Origin: Burkholderiaceae bacterium
GTDB taxonomy: Bacteria > Pseudomonadota > Gammaproteobacteria > Burkholderiales > Burkholderiaceae_F
DNA: 64,000 bases
NCBI GenBank assembly: GCA_022843955.1
Contig: JALHMQ010000004.1
Coordinates: forward strand, 186,001 to 250,000
Direction: 5' to 3'
Made by a program: the position numbers and the translations under genes. This document shows, in pieces, positions 1 through 8,964 of this stretch (within the stretch, counting starts at the first letter, position 1; every line of letters begins with the position of its first letter). Under the pieces are notes generated by a model, which did not search any database, was not told the origin of the DNA, and was given only the letters and a program-made list of their open reading frames with translations.

Positions 1-100
1 GCGGCCGTCGTGACACGCGTCCGATCGCCCCCCCGACCAGACGGCCCGGTGTTGACCGCCGCCCGTGCTGCACCGACCCACCGGCCCCAGGACGCACGCC
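1..100. other. Left edge, possible end of an upstream gene
   Basis: Reading frame 2 closes at a TGA at 11-13, so the first bases could be the tail of a rightward gene. In related bacteria an ECF sigma factor often precedes this kind of kinase, but four codons cannot show that. No clear promoter is visible. Confidence 0.2.
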
Positions 101-2866
101 ATGGCGGATGACCCGAAGCTGGACGGCCGCGCCGCTGCGGCACGGGTGGACCCGGCGCTGTGGGCGCGCGCCAGCCCGCTGCTCGACGAGTTGCTCGATC
201 TGGATGCGCAGGCGCGCGCCGCCCGCCTGGCGACCTTGCGTGCCGAGGATCCCGCGCTGGCCGACCAGGTCGCCGCCCTGCTCGCCGCACAAACGCAGAT
301 TGACCGCGGCGCCTTTCTCGAAGGTGCGGCCGTGCCGGCCCCGGTCCCCACCACGTTGGCCGGCCGGGCGATCGGCGCCTACACGCTGGAGCGCGAACTC
401 GGCGTCGGCGGCATGGGCACGGTGTGGCTCGGCCGCCGCCACGATGGCCGCTTCGACGGCGCGGTCGCGATCAAGCTGCCCAACCTGGCGCTGCTCAACC
501 GCGGCGGCGCCGAGCGCTTCGCGCGCGAGGGCAGCGTGCTGGGGCGCCTGTCGCACCCCCATATCGCGCGGCTGCTGGACGCCGGCGTCGCCGACAACCA
601 GCCCTACCTGGTGCTGGAACACGTCGACGGCCTGCCGATCGATCGCTGGTGCGACCAGCACGCGCTCGGTGTGCACGCGCGGCTGCGCCTGGTGCTCGAC
701 GTGCTCTCGGCCGTCGAGCATGCCCACGCCAACCTGGTGCTGCACCGGGATCTGAAGCCCTCGAACATCCTGGTCGACCGCGCCGGCCGCGTGAAGCTGC
801 TCGACTTCGGCGTCGCCAAGCTGCTGGCCGACGTCACCGGCGCCGCCGCGGCGACCGAGCTGACCCTCGAAGCGGGCCGCGCCTTCACGCCCGAGTACGC
901 CGCCCCGGAACAGGTGCGCGGCGAGCCGGTCACCACCGCGACCGACGTCTACGCGCTCGGCGTGCTGCTGTACGTGCTGCTGGGCGGGCGCCACCCGACC
1001 GCCCTGCCCGCAGCGGCGCCGCTGGAGCGCCTGCGCGCCGCGCTGGAGTCAGAACCGCCCACCTTGTCCGAAGTCGCGCAGCGCACCTCGGCCAGCACCG
1101 CCGCAGCGCGCGCCACCACCGCTGTGCGGCTGGCGCGCGACCTGCGCGGCGACCTCGACAACGTGGTCGCCAAGGCGCTGAAGAAGCCGGTGGCCGAGCG
1201 CTACCCCACGGTCGCCGCCCTGGCCGCAGACCTGCGCCGCTATCTCGATCACGAGCCGGTGTCGGCGCGGCCCGACTCGCTCGGCTATCGCACCGCCAAG
1301 TTCGTGCGCCGCTATCGGCTGGCGGTCGGCGCGGCATCGGCCACGTTGCTGGCGCTGCTGGCGGGAGTGGCCGGCACCAGCTGGCAGGCGTGGGAAGCGC
1401 AGCGGCAGCGTGATGCTGCCGTGGCGGAGTCGCGCTACTCGCGCATCAACCACGAAGTCGTGATGACGATGCTGGACGATGCGCTGAAGACCGGCGACAG
1501 CGCACGCTGGCACGACCTGCTCAAGCGCACGCGCGAGCGCATCGAACGCCAGTACGCAAACGAGCCCACGTCACAGGCACGGCTGCTCCTGCTGCTGGCC
1601 GGGCGCCACGCGACGATGAACGACGAAGCCGGCGAGGCCGCCGTCATGCAGGCGCTGACCGCGATCGAGCCCAGGCTGGGCGACCCGGCGCTGCGCGCCC
1701 AGATCGGATGTGCGCGGGCCGACATACACCTTTACGGACGCGACGTCGCGCAGGCGCGGCCACTGGTGACCGCGGCGCTGGCGCAGCTGGCTCGTACCCC
1801 GCACCCGCCGCTCGCCGTGCTGGCCGACTGTTACCAGAGCGATGCGCAACTGGCGATCGAGGAAGGCGACTTCGATCGGGCTGCCGCACGCGCAGAGGCT
1901 CTGGTCGCGCGCTTCGAGCAGGAGGGTCTGACCGACAGCCGCTTGTACCTGTATGCGCTGTTCGTGCTTAACCGCGTGTACTTCGATGCCGACCGCGACG
2001 GCGACCTGCTCGCGTCAGAAGCTCGCCTGGAGGCTGCCGTGCAGTCGCATGGTGCGGCCGACACCTTGCAGCACTTCTGGGCGCGCGACCGCTACGTCGC
2101 CACTCTGCTGCGGCGCGGCCAGTTCGCGCTGGCCCAGGCCCGCCTGGTCGACTTGCAGCAGCGCGTCACTGCGGCCGCGGACGGAAGGCCGCCACCAATG
2201 GTTCGCTCGACCATCGGCCGCCGCGCCGCGGTGCTGGGGTCGCCGCAGATCGCCTTGCCGCTGTTGGAGGCGGTACTGCCGGAGCTGGCTCAGGTCAGTC
2301 ATCGCAACCAGTTCTACTTCGCCACCTTCGCCGCGATCGAGAGTCATCTCGACGACGGCAACCTCGTTGCAGCTGGCAGACATGTGGAGCGCCTGCAGGG
2401 ACAGCTTTCCGCAACGCCTGCGGCCGCGCGCGAGCGTGCGGAGTTCGAGCGGCTGCGCGCGCTGCTGGCGCTGCACCGTGGCGCGCTCGACGAAGCGGCG
2501 CAGCACATCGAGCAGATGCAGCAGCTCGCCGACACGCTGCCCAGACGAGCGCGGATCGAAGTTGTGCGGGCGCAGATCACCACGGCGCGCGTTTGGTTGG
2601 CGGCACGGCGCGTGCCTCAGGCCATCGCCGCCCTGCAGCTTGCACAGGAGGTGGACCAGCAGGCCGACGGCCGACGACCGCAGCCCGGCGCCAGCGCGTG
2701 GCTGGGCCGCATTCATCAATTGCGTGCGCAAGCGCATCGTCTGGACGGCGATCTGCCTGCTGCTGCGGCCAGCTTGCGGACCGCCATCACCGAGTACGAG
2801 GAAGCGTTGCCTGCGACACATCACTGGCGCACGCAAGCCCTGCACGAGCTGGCGTCGTTGCGCTGA
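101..2866 (+). CDS. Membrane-anchored serine/threonine protein kinase with TPR-like C-terminal half
   Basis: A Hanks-type Ser/Thr kinase of 921 residues. The glycine-rich loop (GVGGMGTVW) lies near residue 101, the ATP-binding Lys in AIK near 125, the catalytic loop HRDLKPSN near 215 and DFG near 235, so all key catalytic residues are present. One hydrophobic segment at about 408-427 should anchor the kinase on the cytoplasmic side. The remaining ~490 residues are Ala/Leu-rich helical repeats resembling TPRs, probably periplasmic and for protein contacts. I chose the ATG at 101, which has a weak AGGAC upstream. A GTG at 65 in frame would add 12 residues. Substrate and signal cannot be read from the sequence. 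Confidence 0.88.
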   Translation: MADDPKLDGRAAAARVDPALWARASPLLDELLDLDAQARAARLATLRAEDPALADQVAALLAAQTQIDRGAFLEGAAVPAPVPTTLAGRAIGAYTLERELGVGGMGTVWLGRRHDGRFDGAVAIKLPNLALLNRGGAERFAREGSVLGRLSHPHIARLLDAGVADNQPYLVLEHVDGLPIDRWCDQHALGVHARLRLVLDVLSAVEHAHANLVLHRDLKPSNILVDRAGRVKLLDFGVAKLLADVTGAAAATELTLEAGRAFTPEYAAPEQVRGEPVTTATDVYALGVLLYVLLGGRHPTALPAAAPLERLRAALESEPPTLSEVAQRTSASTAAARATTAVRLARDLRGDLDNVVAKALKKPVAERYPTVAALAADLRRYLDHEPVSARPDSLGYRTAKFVRRYRLAVGAASATLLALLAGVAGTSWQAWEAQRQRDAAVAESRYSRINHEVVMTMLDDALKTGDSARWHDLLKRTRERIERQYANEPTSQARLLLLLAGRHATMNDEAGEAAVMQALTAIEPRLGDPALRAQIGCARADIHLYGRDVAQARPLVTAALAQLARTPHPPLAVLADCYQSDAQLAIEEGDFDRAAARAEALVARFEQEGLTDSRLYLYALFVLNRVYFDADRDGDLLASEARLEAAVQSHGAADTLQHFWARDRYVATLLRRGQFALAQARLVDLQQRVTAAADGRPPPMVRSTIGRRAAVLGSPQIALPLLEAVLPELAQVSHRNQFYFATFAAIESHLDDGNLVAAGRHVERLQGQLSATPAAARERAEFERLRALLALHRGALDEAAQHIEQMQQLADTLPRRARIEVVRAQITTARVWLAARRVPQAIAALQLAQEVDQQADGRRPQPGASAWLGRIHQLRAQAHRLDGDLPAAAASLRTAITEYEEALPATHHWRTQALHELASLR

Positions 2867-2894
2867 ACCGCCCGATCGCCCGGGCAGACTCTCC

Positions 2895-3371
2895 TCAAGG
2901 CGCCGGCCGCGCGTTGGCCAGCCGCAGCGAGCCGCGCAGCAGGCGATACAGCAGCCACAGGTAGACGCACAGGACGCCGATCCCGCCGACGGTCGCCAAG
3001 CCGGCGGCGGCGAAGATCGAGCTCCAGTCGATCTGCACCAGGGCATCGACCTCCCACTCGCCGCCCGATTTGCGCGCCGAGCGCAGCACGTCGCGCACGA
3101 TCGGCCCGACGCCGCCGATGATCAGCACGATCGACGTGATCCATGCCAGCGTTGACCACCAGAAGGTGCGGATGAGCCAGTGGTAATGGCTGCGGATGAA
3201 GCCGGCCTCGGGCTGGTCGCGGCGGACGTAGCTGATGATCAGGCCGACGATCGACGGCCACCAGAGCAGCACGCCGAGGTAATAGCAGCCGTAGGTGACC
3301 CAGGCGACGGTGAACTCCGCCGTGGGCGGCACGACCTCGCGGTCGCTCGGAAGATCTGCGGGCACGTTCAT
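2895..3371 (-). CDS. Small integral membrane protein, DUF4870-like
   Basis: Predicted 158-residue inner-membrane protein with three or four hydrophobic segments: about 25-50, 63-90 and 115-140. The first is followed by a short charged loop with SYVRRDQ, typical of DUF4870-type proteins. Function is unknown; such proteins are usually annotated only as membrane proteins. The gene converges on the kinase gene with a gap of under 30 bases. A longer start at 3419 adds 16 residues and cannot be excluded, because neither ATG has a convincing ribosome binding site. Confidence 0.6.
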   Translation of the reverse strand: MNVPADLPSDREVVPPTAEFTVAWVTYGCYYLGVLLWWPSIVGLIISYVRRDQPEAGFIRSHYHWLIRTFWWSTLAWITSIVLIIGGVGPIVRDVLRSARKSGGEWEVDALVQIDWSSIFAAAGLATVGGIGVLCVYLWLLYRLLRGSLRLANARPAP

Positions 3372-3528
3372 CGTCGTGTCGAGGTCCGCGAGGCGGACGG
3401 TGGCGGGCGAAGCGCGCATCGTATCCAGCCGCCCCGTCCGACCGCGGGCGGTGCGACAGAGCGCAGCACGGGCCGACCGCCCGCCGGTTTGGGCGCCCGG
3501 ACGGCGGCACCGGCCGCGCCGGCCGCTC

Positions 3529-4617
3529 CTACTGCGGCGCCAAGGGTTGCGCGCCGGCGCTGGCGCGCGCCACGTTCTCGCTGAGCAGGTCCAGCAGGGC
3601 AATCGACTGCGCGCGCACCGCTGCGACCTGGCTGCGCTGGCTCTCCGTCGGCAGGCCGGCGGTGAGCACATCGAGCAACCCGATGCTGCGGTTCACCGGC
3701 ATCCGCAGCGACTCGCTCATCGTCTGCAGGAACTCGCTTTTGGCGTTGTTGGCGGTCTCTGCTTCGCGCCGGGCCATCAGCGCCGAGGCGTACGCCTGCT
3801 CGGTGGCGCGCTGCGCAGCCTCGGTGGCCTGCAGCGAGCGCTTGAGTTCGTCGGCTGTCTTGACGCGCTGCTCGACCTCCACCTGCAGCGCCCGCTCGTT
3901 GTCGCGCAGGATGCTGTCGGCGTGGTCGACGATGAACAGCAGCGCGAAGTAGAGCAGCGACAGCATGGCAGCGGTCGCACCCATCACCTGCCAGCGGGCA
4001 GCGCGGATCGCGGTGGCCAGCGGGGTCACGTTGTCGTACACCTCCACCGCACCGATGATGCGTCCCTTGTCGTCCGGCACCGGCAGGTAGGAGCCGATCA
4101 CGTCGACGTCGCGCAGGGTGCCGCCGATCGCGACAAAGGCGTCGCGATGCGACATCGAACTGGCGGCCCGGCCGCCCAGCGCGGTGACGAAGCCCGGATA
4201 GGTCGCACGGTCCTCACCGATCTGCTTTGCTTCGGTGGAGAACACCGTCAGGCCGGCGCGACTGTAGAGCTTGAACTTGATGATCGACGTGCCGGCCACG
4301 CTGCGCACAGTCAGCGCCGACATGCGCGTGACCGCCGGATCGTCGGCTGTCGGCGCAACGCTGCGGCCCGTCAGATCGAGCAAGGTCAAGCGGTCGACGT
4401 CGGTCAGATGATTCAGGATCAGCCGCAACTGCGCGGCGTTCTTCTGTTCACCGTGCGCGAGCAGCGCGTCCTGCGCCTTCCACCCGTACAGCCAGGTCAG
4501 TCCAAGCGTGACGACCAGGATCGCCACCGCACTGGCGATCGAAAAATAGCGCACCAGGCGAAAGCGCCGCGCCGGCTCCTGCCGCACCTGCTGCGCACCC
4601 AGTTCCTTGCTCTGCAT
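3529..4617 (-). CDS. Sensor-like membrane protein with a degenerate histidine-kinase dimerisation region and no ATPase domain
   Basis: 362 residues. Membrane helix 1 is at about 25-45, then a periplasmic region of ~160 residues ending in a Cache-like stretch (GRIIGAVEVYDNV, near 185-197), helix 2 at about 209-230, a coiled coil to ~290 and a HisKA-like helix. The last keeps the family lead-in KSEFL, but the usual MSHELRTP is replaced by MSESLRMP at about 300-307, so the phospho-accepting His is Glu302. The protein ends soon after, without a HATPase domain. It therefore cannot autophosphorylate in the normal way and may be a sensor partner or decoy. The start at 4617 has AGAGGA upstream. It is divergent from recQ, 119 bases away. 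Confidence 0.7.
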   Translation of the reverse strand: MQSKELGAQQVRQEPARRFRLVRYFSIASAVAILVVTLGLTWLYGWKAQDALLAHGEQKNAAQLRLILNHLTDVDRLTLLDLTGRSVAPTADDPAVTRMSALTVRSVAGTSIIKFKLYSRAGLTVFSTEAKQIGEDRATYPGFVTALGGRAASSMSHRDAFVAIGGTLRDVDVIGSYLPVPDDKGRIIGAVEVYDNVTPLATAIRAARWQVMGATAAMLSLLYFALLFIVDHADSILRDNERALQVEVEQRVKTADELKRSLQATEAAQRATEQAYASALMARREAETANNAKSEFLQTMSESLRMPVNRSIGLLDVLTAGLPTESQRSQVAAVRAQSIALLDLLSENVARASAGAQPLAPQ

Positions 4618-4736
4618 GGCTCGTCCTCTTTCATTCCTTCGGCGCCGCCGATGGCGCCGCTTCTCGCCGCCGCGATTAGACGCGCCGCCTGATCGGCGGG
4701 CAAGGGACGCCGCGCCGCCTGCTAGCCTTGTCTGCG

Positions 4737-6602
4737 ATGAAGTTGACCGAATCGACATGGCCGTCGACCGCCGATGCCGTCCTGGGCACCGTGTTCGGCT
4801 ACGACCGCTTCCGCGGCTTCCAGCGTGAGGTGATCGAGCACGTGGTGGCGGGCGGCGATGCGCTGGTGCTGATGCCCACCGGCGGCGGCAAGTCGCTCAC
4901 TTACCAGATCCCGGCACTGCTGCGCGAAGGCGTAGGGGTGGTGATCTCGCCGCTGATCGCGCTGATGCAGGACCAGGTCGCCGCCCTGAGCGAAGTCGGC
5001 GTGCGCGCGGCCTTCCTCAACTCGACGCTGACCGCGGCGCAGGCCGCGCGTACCGAGCAGGCGCTGCGCAGCGGCGAGCTCGACCTCGTGTACATCGCCC
5101 CCGAGCGGCTGATGGGCGAGCGCACGCTGCGCCTGTTGGGCGAGTGCAAGCTGGCGCTGTTTGCGATCGACGAGGCGCACTGCGTGTCGCAATGGGGGCA
5201 CGACTTCCGCCCCGAGTATGGTCAGCTGTCGCTGCTGCGCGAGCGGTTTGCGCAGGTGCCGCGGATCGCGCTCACCGCCACGGCCGACGTGCCAACCCGC
5301 GAGGAGATCCGCGAGCGCCTGCTGGCCGACGCGCGCGTGTTCGTGGCGAGCTTCGACCGCCCCAACATCCGCTACCGCATCGTCGAGAAGCGTGAACCGC
5401 GCGAGCAGCTGCTGCGCTTCATCCGCGACGAGCACCCGGGCGAAGCGGGCATCGTCTACTGCCTGGCGCGCAACACGGTCGACGAGGTAGCGGCGTTCCT
5501 CAACGAGCACGGCATCCAAGCGCTGCCGTATCACGCCGGCATGGACTCCGCGCTGCGCGCCGAGCACCAGCGCCGATTCCTGCGCGCCGGCGAAGACGGC
5601 GGCAACGCCATCGTGATGGTGGCGACGATCGCCTTCGGCATGGGGATCGACAAGCCCGACGTGCGCTTCGTCGCCCACCTGGACATGCCCAAGAGCGTGG
5701 AGGGCTACTTCCAGGAGACCGGCCGCGGCGGCCGCGACGGTGAACCGTCGGACGCGTGGATGACTTATGGCCTGGCCGACGTGGTGCAGCAGCGCCGGCT
5801 GATCGAGCTGGGTGAAGCCGACGCCCAGTACAAGCGACTGTCGTCGTCCAAGCTCGACGCCATGCTGGGTCTGGCCGAGGCCGGCGACTGCCGCCGCGTG
5901 CGCCTGCTCGCCTACTTCGGCGAGGCGAGCGAGCCCTGCGCGCAGCATCAGAACGCGTGCGACAACTGTCTGAGTCCGCCGGCGCTGTGGGACGCCACCG
6001 AGCCGGCGCGCAAGCTGCTCTCCTGCATCTACCGATGCACGCAGTCGAGCAACTTCGGTTTTGCCGCCACCCACATCATCGACGTCCTGCGCGGCAAGAG
6101 CACCGAGAAGACGGTCAAGTTCGGCCACGAGGCGCTGAGCACCTTCGGCATCGGCGCCGACCTCGGCGAGGCCGAGTGGCGGCTGGTGCTGCGACAGCTG
6201 GTGGCGCAGCACATCGTCGAAGTCGACTACGACCACTTCAACGTACTGCGCCTGACCGATGCGGCACGTGCCGTGCTCAAGGGCGAGCGCCGGCTCGAGG
6301 TGCGCCGACCTACCGAAAAGCCGGCGCGCGGCAAGCGCGAGCGCAGCAGCCGCCGCGGCAGCGCAGCCGTTGCGCTCGGCAGCGCCGACGAAGCGCTGTT
6401 CGAGCGCCTGCGCGCCTGGCGCGCCGGTGTGGCCAAGGAGCATGGGGTGCCGCCCTATGTCGTGTTCCACGACGCCACGCTGCGCACCATCGCGACGGCG
6501 CAGCCGGGCTCGCTGGAGGCGCTGCGCGGCATCTCGGGCGTAGGCGAGCGCAAGCTGGAGAACTACGGCGCGGCGATCTTGCGGCTGATCGCCGAGGCCT
6601 GA
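4737..6602 (+). CDS. recQ: ATP-dependent DNA helicase RecQ
   Basis: A 3'-5' helicase acting in recombination and repair. 621 residues, normal for RecQ. Walker A (PTGGGKS) is at about 47-53, the DEAH box (AIDEAHCVSQWGHDFRPEY) near 143-160, the helicase C domain follows with RGGRDG near 335. A zinc site with Cys residues occurs around 390-410 (CRRV, CAQHQNACDNC), then the winged-helix region and a C-terminal HRDC domain with SGVGERKLENYG at the end. ATG 4737 is chosen over an in-frame TTG at 4728. The gene is monocistronic in appearance. Confidence 0.96.
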   Translation: MKLTESTWPSTADAVLGTVFGYDRFRGFQREVIEHVVAGGDALVLMPTGGGKSLTYQIPALLREGVGVVISPLIALMQDQVAALSEVGVRAAFLNSTLTAAQAARTEQALRSGELDLVYIAPERLMGERTLRLLGECKLALFAIDEAHCVSQWGHDFRPEYGQLSLLRERFAQVPRIALTATADVPTREEIRERLLADARVFVASFDRPNIRYRIVEKREPREQLLRFIRDEHPGEAGIVYCLARNTVDEVAAFLNEHGIQALPYHAGMDSALRAEHQRRFLRAGEDGGNAIVMVATIAFGMGIDKPDVRFVAHLDMPKSVEGYFQETGRGGRDGEPSDAWMTYGLADVVQQRRLIELGEADAQYKRLSSSKLDAMLGLAEAGDCRRVRLLAYFGEASEPCAQHQNACDNCLSPPALWDATEPARKLLSCIYRCTQSSNFGFAATHIIDVLRGKSTEKTVKFGHEALSTFGIGADLGEAEWRLVLRQLVAQHIVEVDYDHFNVLRLTDAARAVLKGERRLEVRRPTEKPARGKRERSSRRGSAAVALGSADEALFERLRAWRAGVAKEHGVPPYVVFHDATLRTIATAQPGSLEALRGISGVGERKLENYGAAILRLIAEA

Positions 6603-6983
6603 GCCGCGACGCGAGGCGACCGTCGTCGCCTCAAGCAGAAGGCGCTTGCTCAGCCGAATCCAAGCTCCTGGCCGCTGCATGGTCCCGCCAATTCCACCGG
6701 CGACCGGAGCGCGGATGGCGGATGGCGGTGTCCTAGCCCACGAAAATGACTGCGCTCGCCGACGAGGTGAAAAATTTGCGGTGCAGCCCGGTCAGATCGA
6801 ACCGTTCGTCTTTGGCCGGTTGCGCCCGCCGGCGCCTTGCGTGCCGCGGCTGACGCCAAACCGTGCCTCGCCCGAGTTCATAATCCGCTGTATTGACCAT
6901 GGGACGCGACTGCGACGCACACTGGCCGCGGCGTCCTGCAGCCCCCGCGCCGGACCGGCCCGGACGGATACAGGAGACAGCGC
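6603..6983. other. Intergenic region with a hairpin after recQ
   Basis: A perfect 8-bp stem (GAGGCGAC / GTCGCCTC, loop CGTC) at 6613-6632 follows the recQ stop. It has no T-run, so it is at best a weak terminator. The rest holds no convincing gene. A CATAAT hexamer near 6880 could be the -10 of the next gene, but no good -35 is seen. Confidence 0.4.
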
Positions 6984-7307
6984 ATGCAACACCCTCATGT
7001 CTGCGTGAGTTTTGGCGAGGCCGGTGAGTTCGACCTGCGGCCGGCCATGCCGGCGGCCGACGCGCAAGGCGCGGAAGCGGCGCGCGCCTGGTTCGATCGC
7101 GAGTTCGTGGCGCTGGAGTGCGACCTGGCCTCGCCGGTCGGCAAGGTGCTGTCGGCCGACCGCGTGCTCAATGTGGCCAAGTACTCGGGCGTGCGGCGCT
7201 TTCGCGAGCAGCCGCAGTGGGCCGAAGAGTTCGCCCGCCACGCCGCCGCGCTGCTTGGGCGCGACTTCATCCGCGTCGACGTGCCGGGTTTCTCGATCGG
7301 CTTCTGA
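6984..7307 (+). CDS. Hypothetical protein, 107 residues
   Basis: I do not recognise this family. The product is a soluble, acidic 107-residue protein with no signal peptide or membrane segment. The start is well supported by GGAGAC seven bases before the ATG. The composition and codon use match the neighbours, and the frame is open over its full length, which favours a real gene. It converges on the acetyltransferase gene with a gap of 20 bases. Confidence 0.65.
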   Translation: MQHPHVCVSFGEAGEFDLRPAMPAADAQGAEAARAWFDREFVALECDLASPVGKVLSADRVLNVAKYSGVRRFREQPQWAEEFARHAAALLGRDFIRVDVPGFSIGF

Positions 7308-7327
7308 ACGCGGCGACGCTGCTTGCG

Positions 7328-7801
7328 TCAGGGCGCCGCCAACAGATCCTTGGCGAAGCGCAGTGCATCCTCGCTGCCCTGGTAGTACCCGCGCAGCCGG
7401 TCGACCTCGACATAGCTGTGCGACCGGTAGAACCAGTGCGCCACGCGGTTCGTATCGCGCGTCTCCAGCCGGATCACGCCGATGCCGGCGGTGCGCGCGG
7501 TCGCTTCCAGCCATTGCAACAGCTCGCTGCCCACACCGGCGCGGCGCCGCGCCGGCACCACCGCGAACAGCTGCAGGTGGGCCTCCTGCTCGCCGTAGCT
7601 CATGATGGCAAAGCCGATCGGGTGCGCCAGCCCGGCCTCGCGAGCCACGATGACATTGGTGCTGGCATCGGCCATCGCGCGCAGCACGCGGCCCGGCGTC
7701 CAGGCCCAATCCAGACCGGTTTCGATGACCTCGCGCGACAGCACCGCGATGCCGCGCGCCTCGCGCGGCCGCGCCAGGCCGATGTCGACGTCGACCTTCA
7801 T
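7328..7801 (-). CDS. GNAT-family N-acetyltransferase
   Basis: 157 residues with the GNAT fold signature: a beta-4 strand region (HLQLFAVVPARRRAGVGSELL) supplying the acetyl-CoA pyrophosphate loop R-R-x-G-V-G, followed by the RLETRDTNRVAHWFYRSHSY region typical of motif B. The acceptor substrate is unknown. The start ATG at 7801 overlaps the stop of the upstream membrane-protein gene by four bases (ATGA), so the two are probably translated together. The end (KDLLAAP) is of normal length for the family. Confidence 0.85.
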   Translation of the reverse strand: MKVDVDIGLARPREARGIAVLSREVIETGLDWAWTPGRVLRAMADASTNVIVAREAGLAHPIGFAIMSYGEQEAHLQLFAVVPARRRAGVGSELLQWLEATARTAGIGVIRLETRDTNRVAHWFYRSHSYVEVDRLRGYYQGSEDALRFAKDLLAAP

Positions 7802-8274
7802 CGGAACGCCGTTCTCCCGGTGACACGCAACAGCAACCAGCCGAGCGCCGCCCCCACCAGTGCCGCCGGCACGCCGACCCCGAGCGCAATCGCGATCTCG
7901 AACGGCCACAGGTTGTGCGAGGTCGGGTTCTGCGCCACGTCGAACATCACGCGGGCAAACACCACCGCCGGCAGCAGGGTGCCAGCCACCCACAGCGACT
8001 GGCCGAACGGCCGGCGCGACCACCAGCTGTCGGCCAGCGAAACCAGCGCCGTCAGCACGATCGGCACGCCGTACAGTGCGTCGGGCAGATTGATCTTGCG
8101 GTCCATCGCCGGCCAGTACAGATACGCGCACACCACGAAGGCGACGACGAACACCACCGCGCGCAAGCTTTGCGTCGGGTCGCGCGGCGACGGTGTGGCC
8201 GGCGTGCGCGGCGGTCGTCGCGGTGACGGCGGATGCGCGGCGCGGCGGACGGAAGGCGGAAGATCGTTCGTCAT
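7798..8274 (-). CDS. Hypothetical membrane protein
   Basis: 158 residues: a Pro/Arg-rich N-terminal ~35 residues, then about four hydrophobic segments (VVFVVAFVVCAYLYW, YGVPIVLTALVSLA, LWVAGTLLPAVVFA and a C-terminal LGVGVPAALVGAALGWLLL). I do not recognise the family. The stop overlaps the start of the acetyltransferase gene by four bases. The start at 8274 (MTNDLPPS) is the most economical; the frame is open further upstream to 8433. Confidence 0.6.
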   Translation of the reverse strand: MTNDLPPSVRRAAHPPSPRRPPRTPATPSPRDPTQSLRAVVFVVAFVVCAYLYWPAMDRKINLPDALYGVPIVLTALVSLADSWWSRRPFGQSLWVAGTLLPAVVFARVMFDVAQNPTSHNLWPFEIAIALGVGVPAALVGAALGWLLLRVTGRTAFR

Positions 8275-8395
8275 CGAAGACTCCGAAGCAGGGGCGAGGC
8301 CTGCATCGTCGCGGCCCGGCGCCGCCCGCGCAGCATGCGCGCTCGCAGTAGCGTCTGGCAACACCGGCGGCAGCGCGTGCACCCTTTGTAGCGCG

Positions 8396-8578
8396 TCAGA
8401 AGACCGTGACCAGCGCGACCGCGAGGCCGGCATAGATCGCGATCACGATCCAGTAGCGGTGCGGCTCGCTGGCGCGCTCGATGCGCTCGCCCCAGGCACC
8501 GCGCTTGGCCAGCACCGAGCCGTCGATCAGTGCATACACGACATACGCGGCCACCAGGCCACCGATCAGATCGAACAT
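8396..8578 (-). CDS. Small two-helix membrane protein, 60 residues
   Basis: A short protein with two hydrophobic segments (MFDLIGGLVAAYVVYALIDG and YWIVIAIYAGLAVALVTVF) separated by a charged loop. No function can be assigned. Its ATG lies inside the stop of the upstream gene (TGATG, one-base overlap), which is good evidence that it is translated and coupled. Confidence 0.6.
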   Translation of the reverse strand: MFDLIGGLVAAYVVYALIDGSVLAKRGAWGERIERASEPHRYWIVIAIYAGLAVALVTVF

Positions 8579-8847
8579 CAGCGTCTCCGTTCCTGGCCGC
8601 GCGCCAGCGCGGACTCCACCACCGTGTAGATGACGCCGGCGAGCGCGAGGCCGCCCGCTGCAGGAACGCCCGCCATCGCCAGCAGGCCGAGGCCGATCGG
8701 GTTGCCATCCGCCGGACCAAAGGCGATGTAAAGCAGCAGCGGGCCGATGGTGACAAGCGCCGTCAGCAGTGCCCACCGCAACAGGCGTAGGCCGCGGCGT
8801 GGCTCGGCCGGCGGGCCGGCAGGACGAGGGGGCAGCGGGCGGGCCAT
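8578..8847 (-). CDS. Small membrane protein, 89 residues
   Basis: Begins MARPLPPRPAGP with a basic, Pro-rich N-terminus and has two or three hydrophobic segments (ALLTALVTIGPLLLYIAFG, GLGLLAMAGVPAAGGLALAGVIYTVV). The start at 8847 is supported by GGAG eight bases upstream. Together with the 60-residue gene behind it, it forms a tight two-gene unit. The family is not recognised. Confidence 0.6.
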   Translation of the reverse strand: MARPLPPRPAGPPAEPRRGLRLLRWALLTALVTIGPLLLYIAFGPADGNPIGLGLLAMAGVPAAGGLALAGVIYTVVESALARGQERRR

Positions 8848-8964
8848 CTGGGACTCCGGCAGGCGCGGGGGAGCGCGAACGACGGCAAGTGTCACCGCAA
8901 TCCGCCTCGCTTGATCTGACAAAACGAGCGGTATCGGCAGCCACCCCCGACGGCAGCGCCGCGG

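Noticed and set aside
3295-4692. Long open frame on the plus strand opposite the sensor-like gene
   Set aside because: His/Arg-rich translation without family features; it is the GC-driven mirror of the real minus-strand gene with TM helices and a ribosome binding site.
4722-6680. 652-residue minus-strand frame opposite recQ
   Set aside because: Antisense shadow of a gene with complete RecQ motifs.
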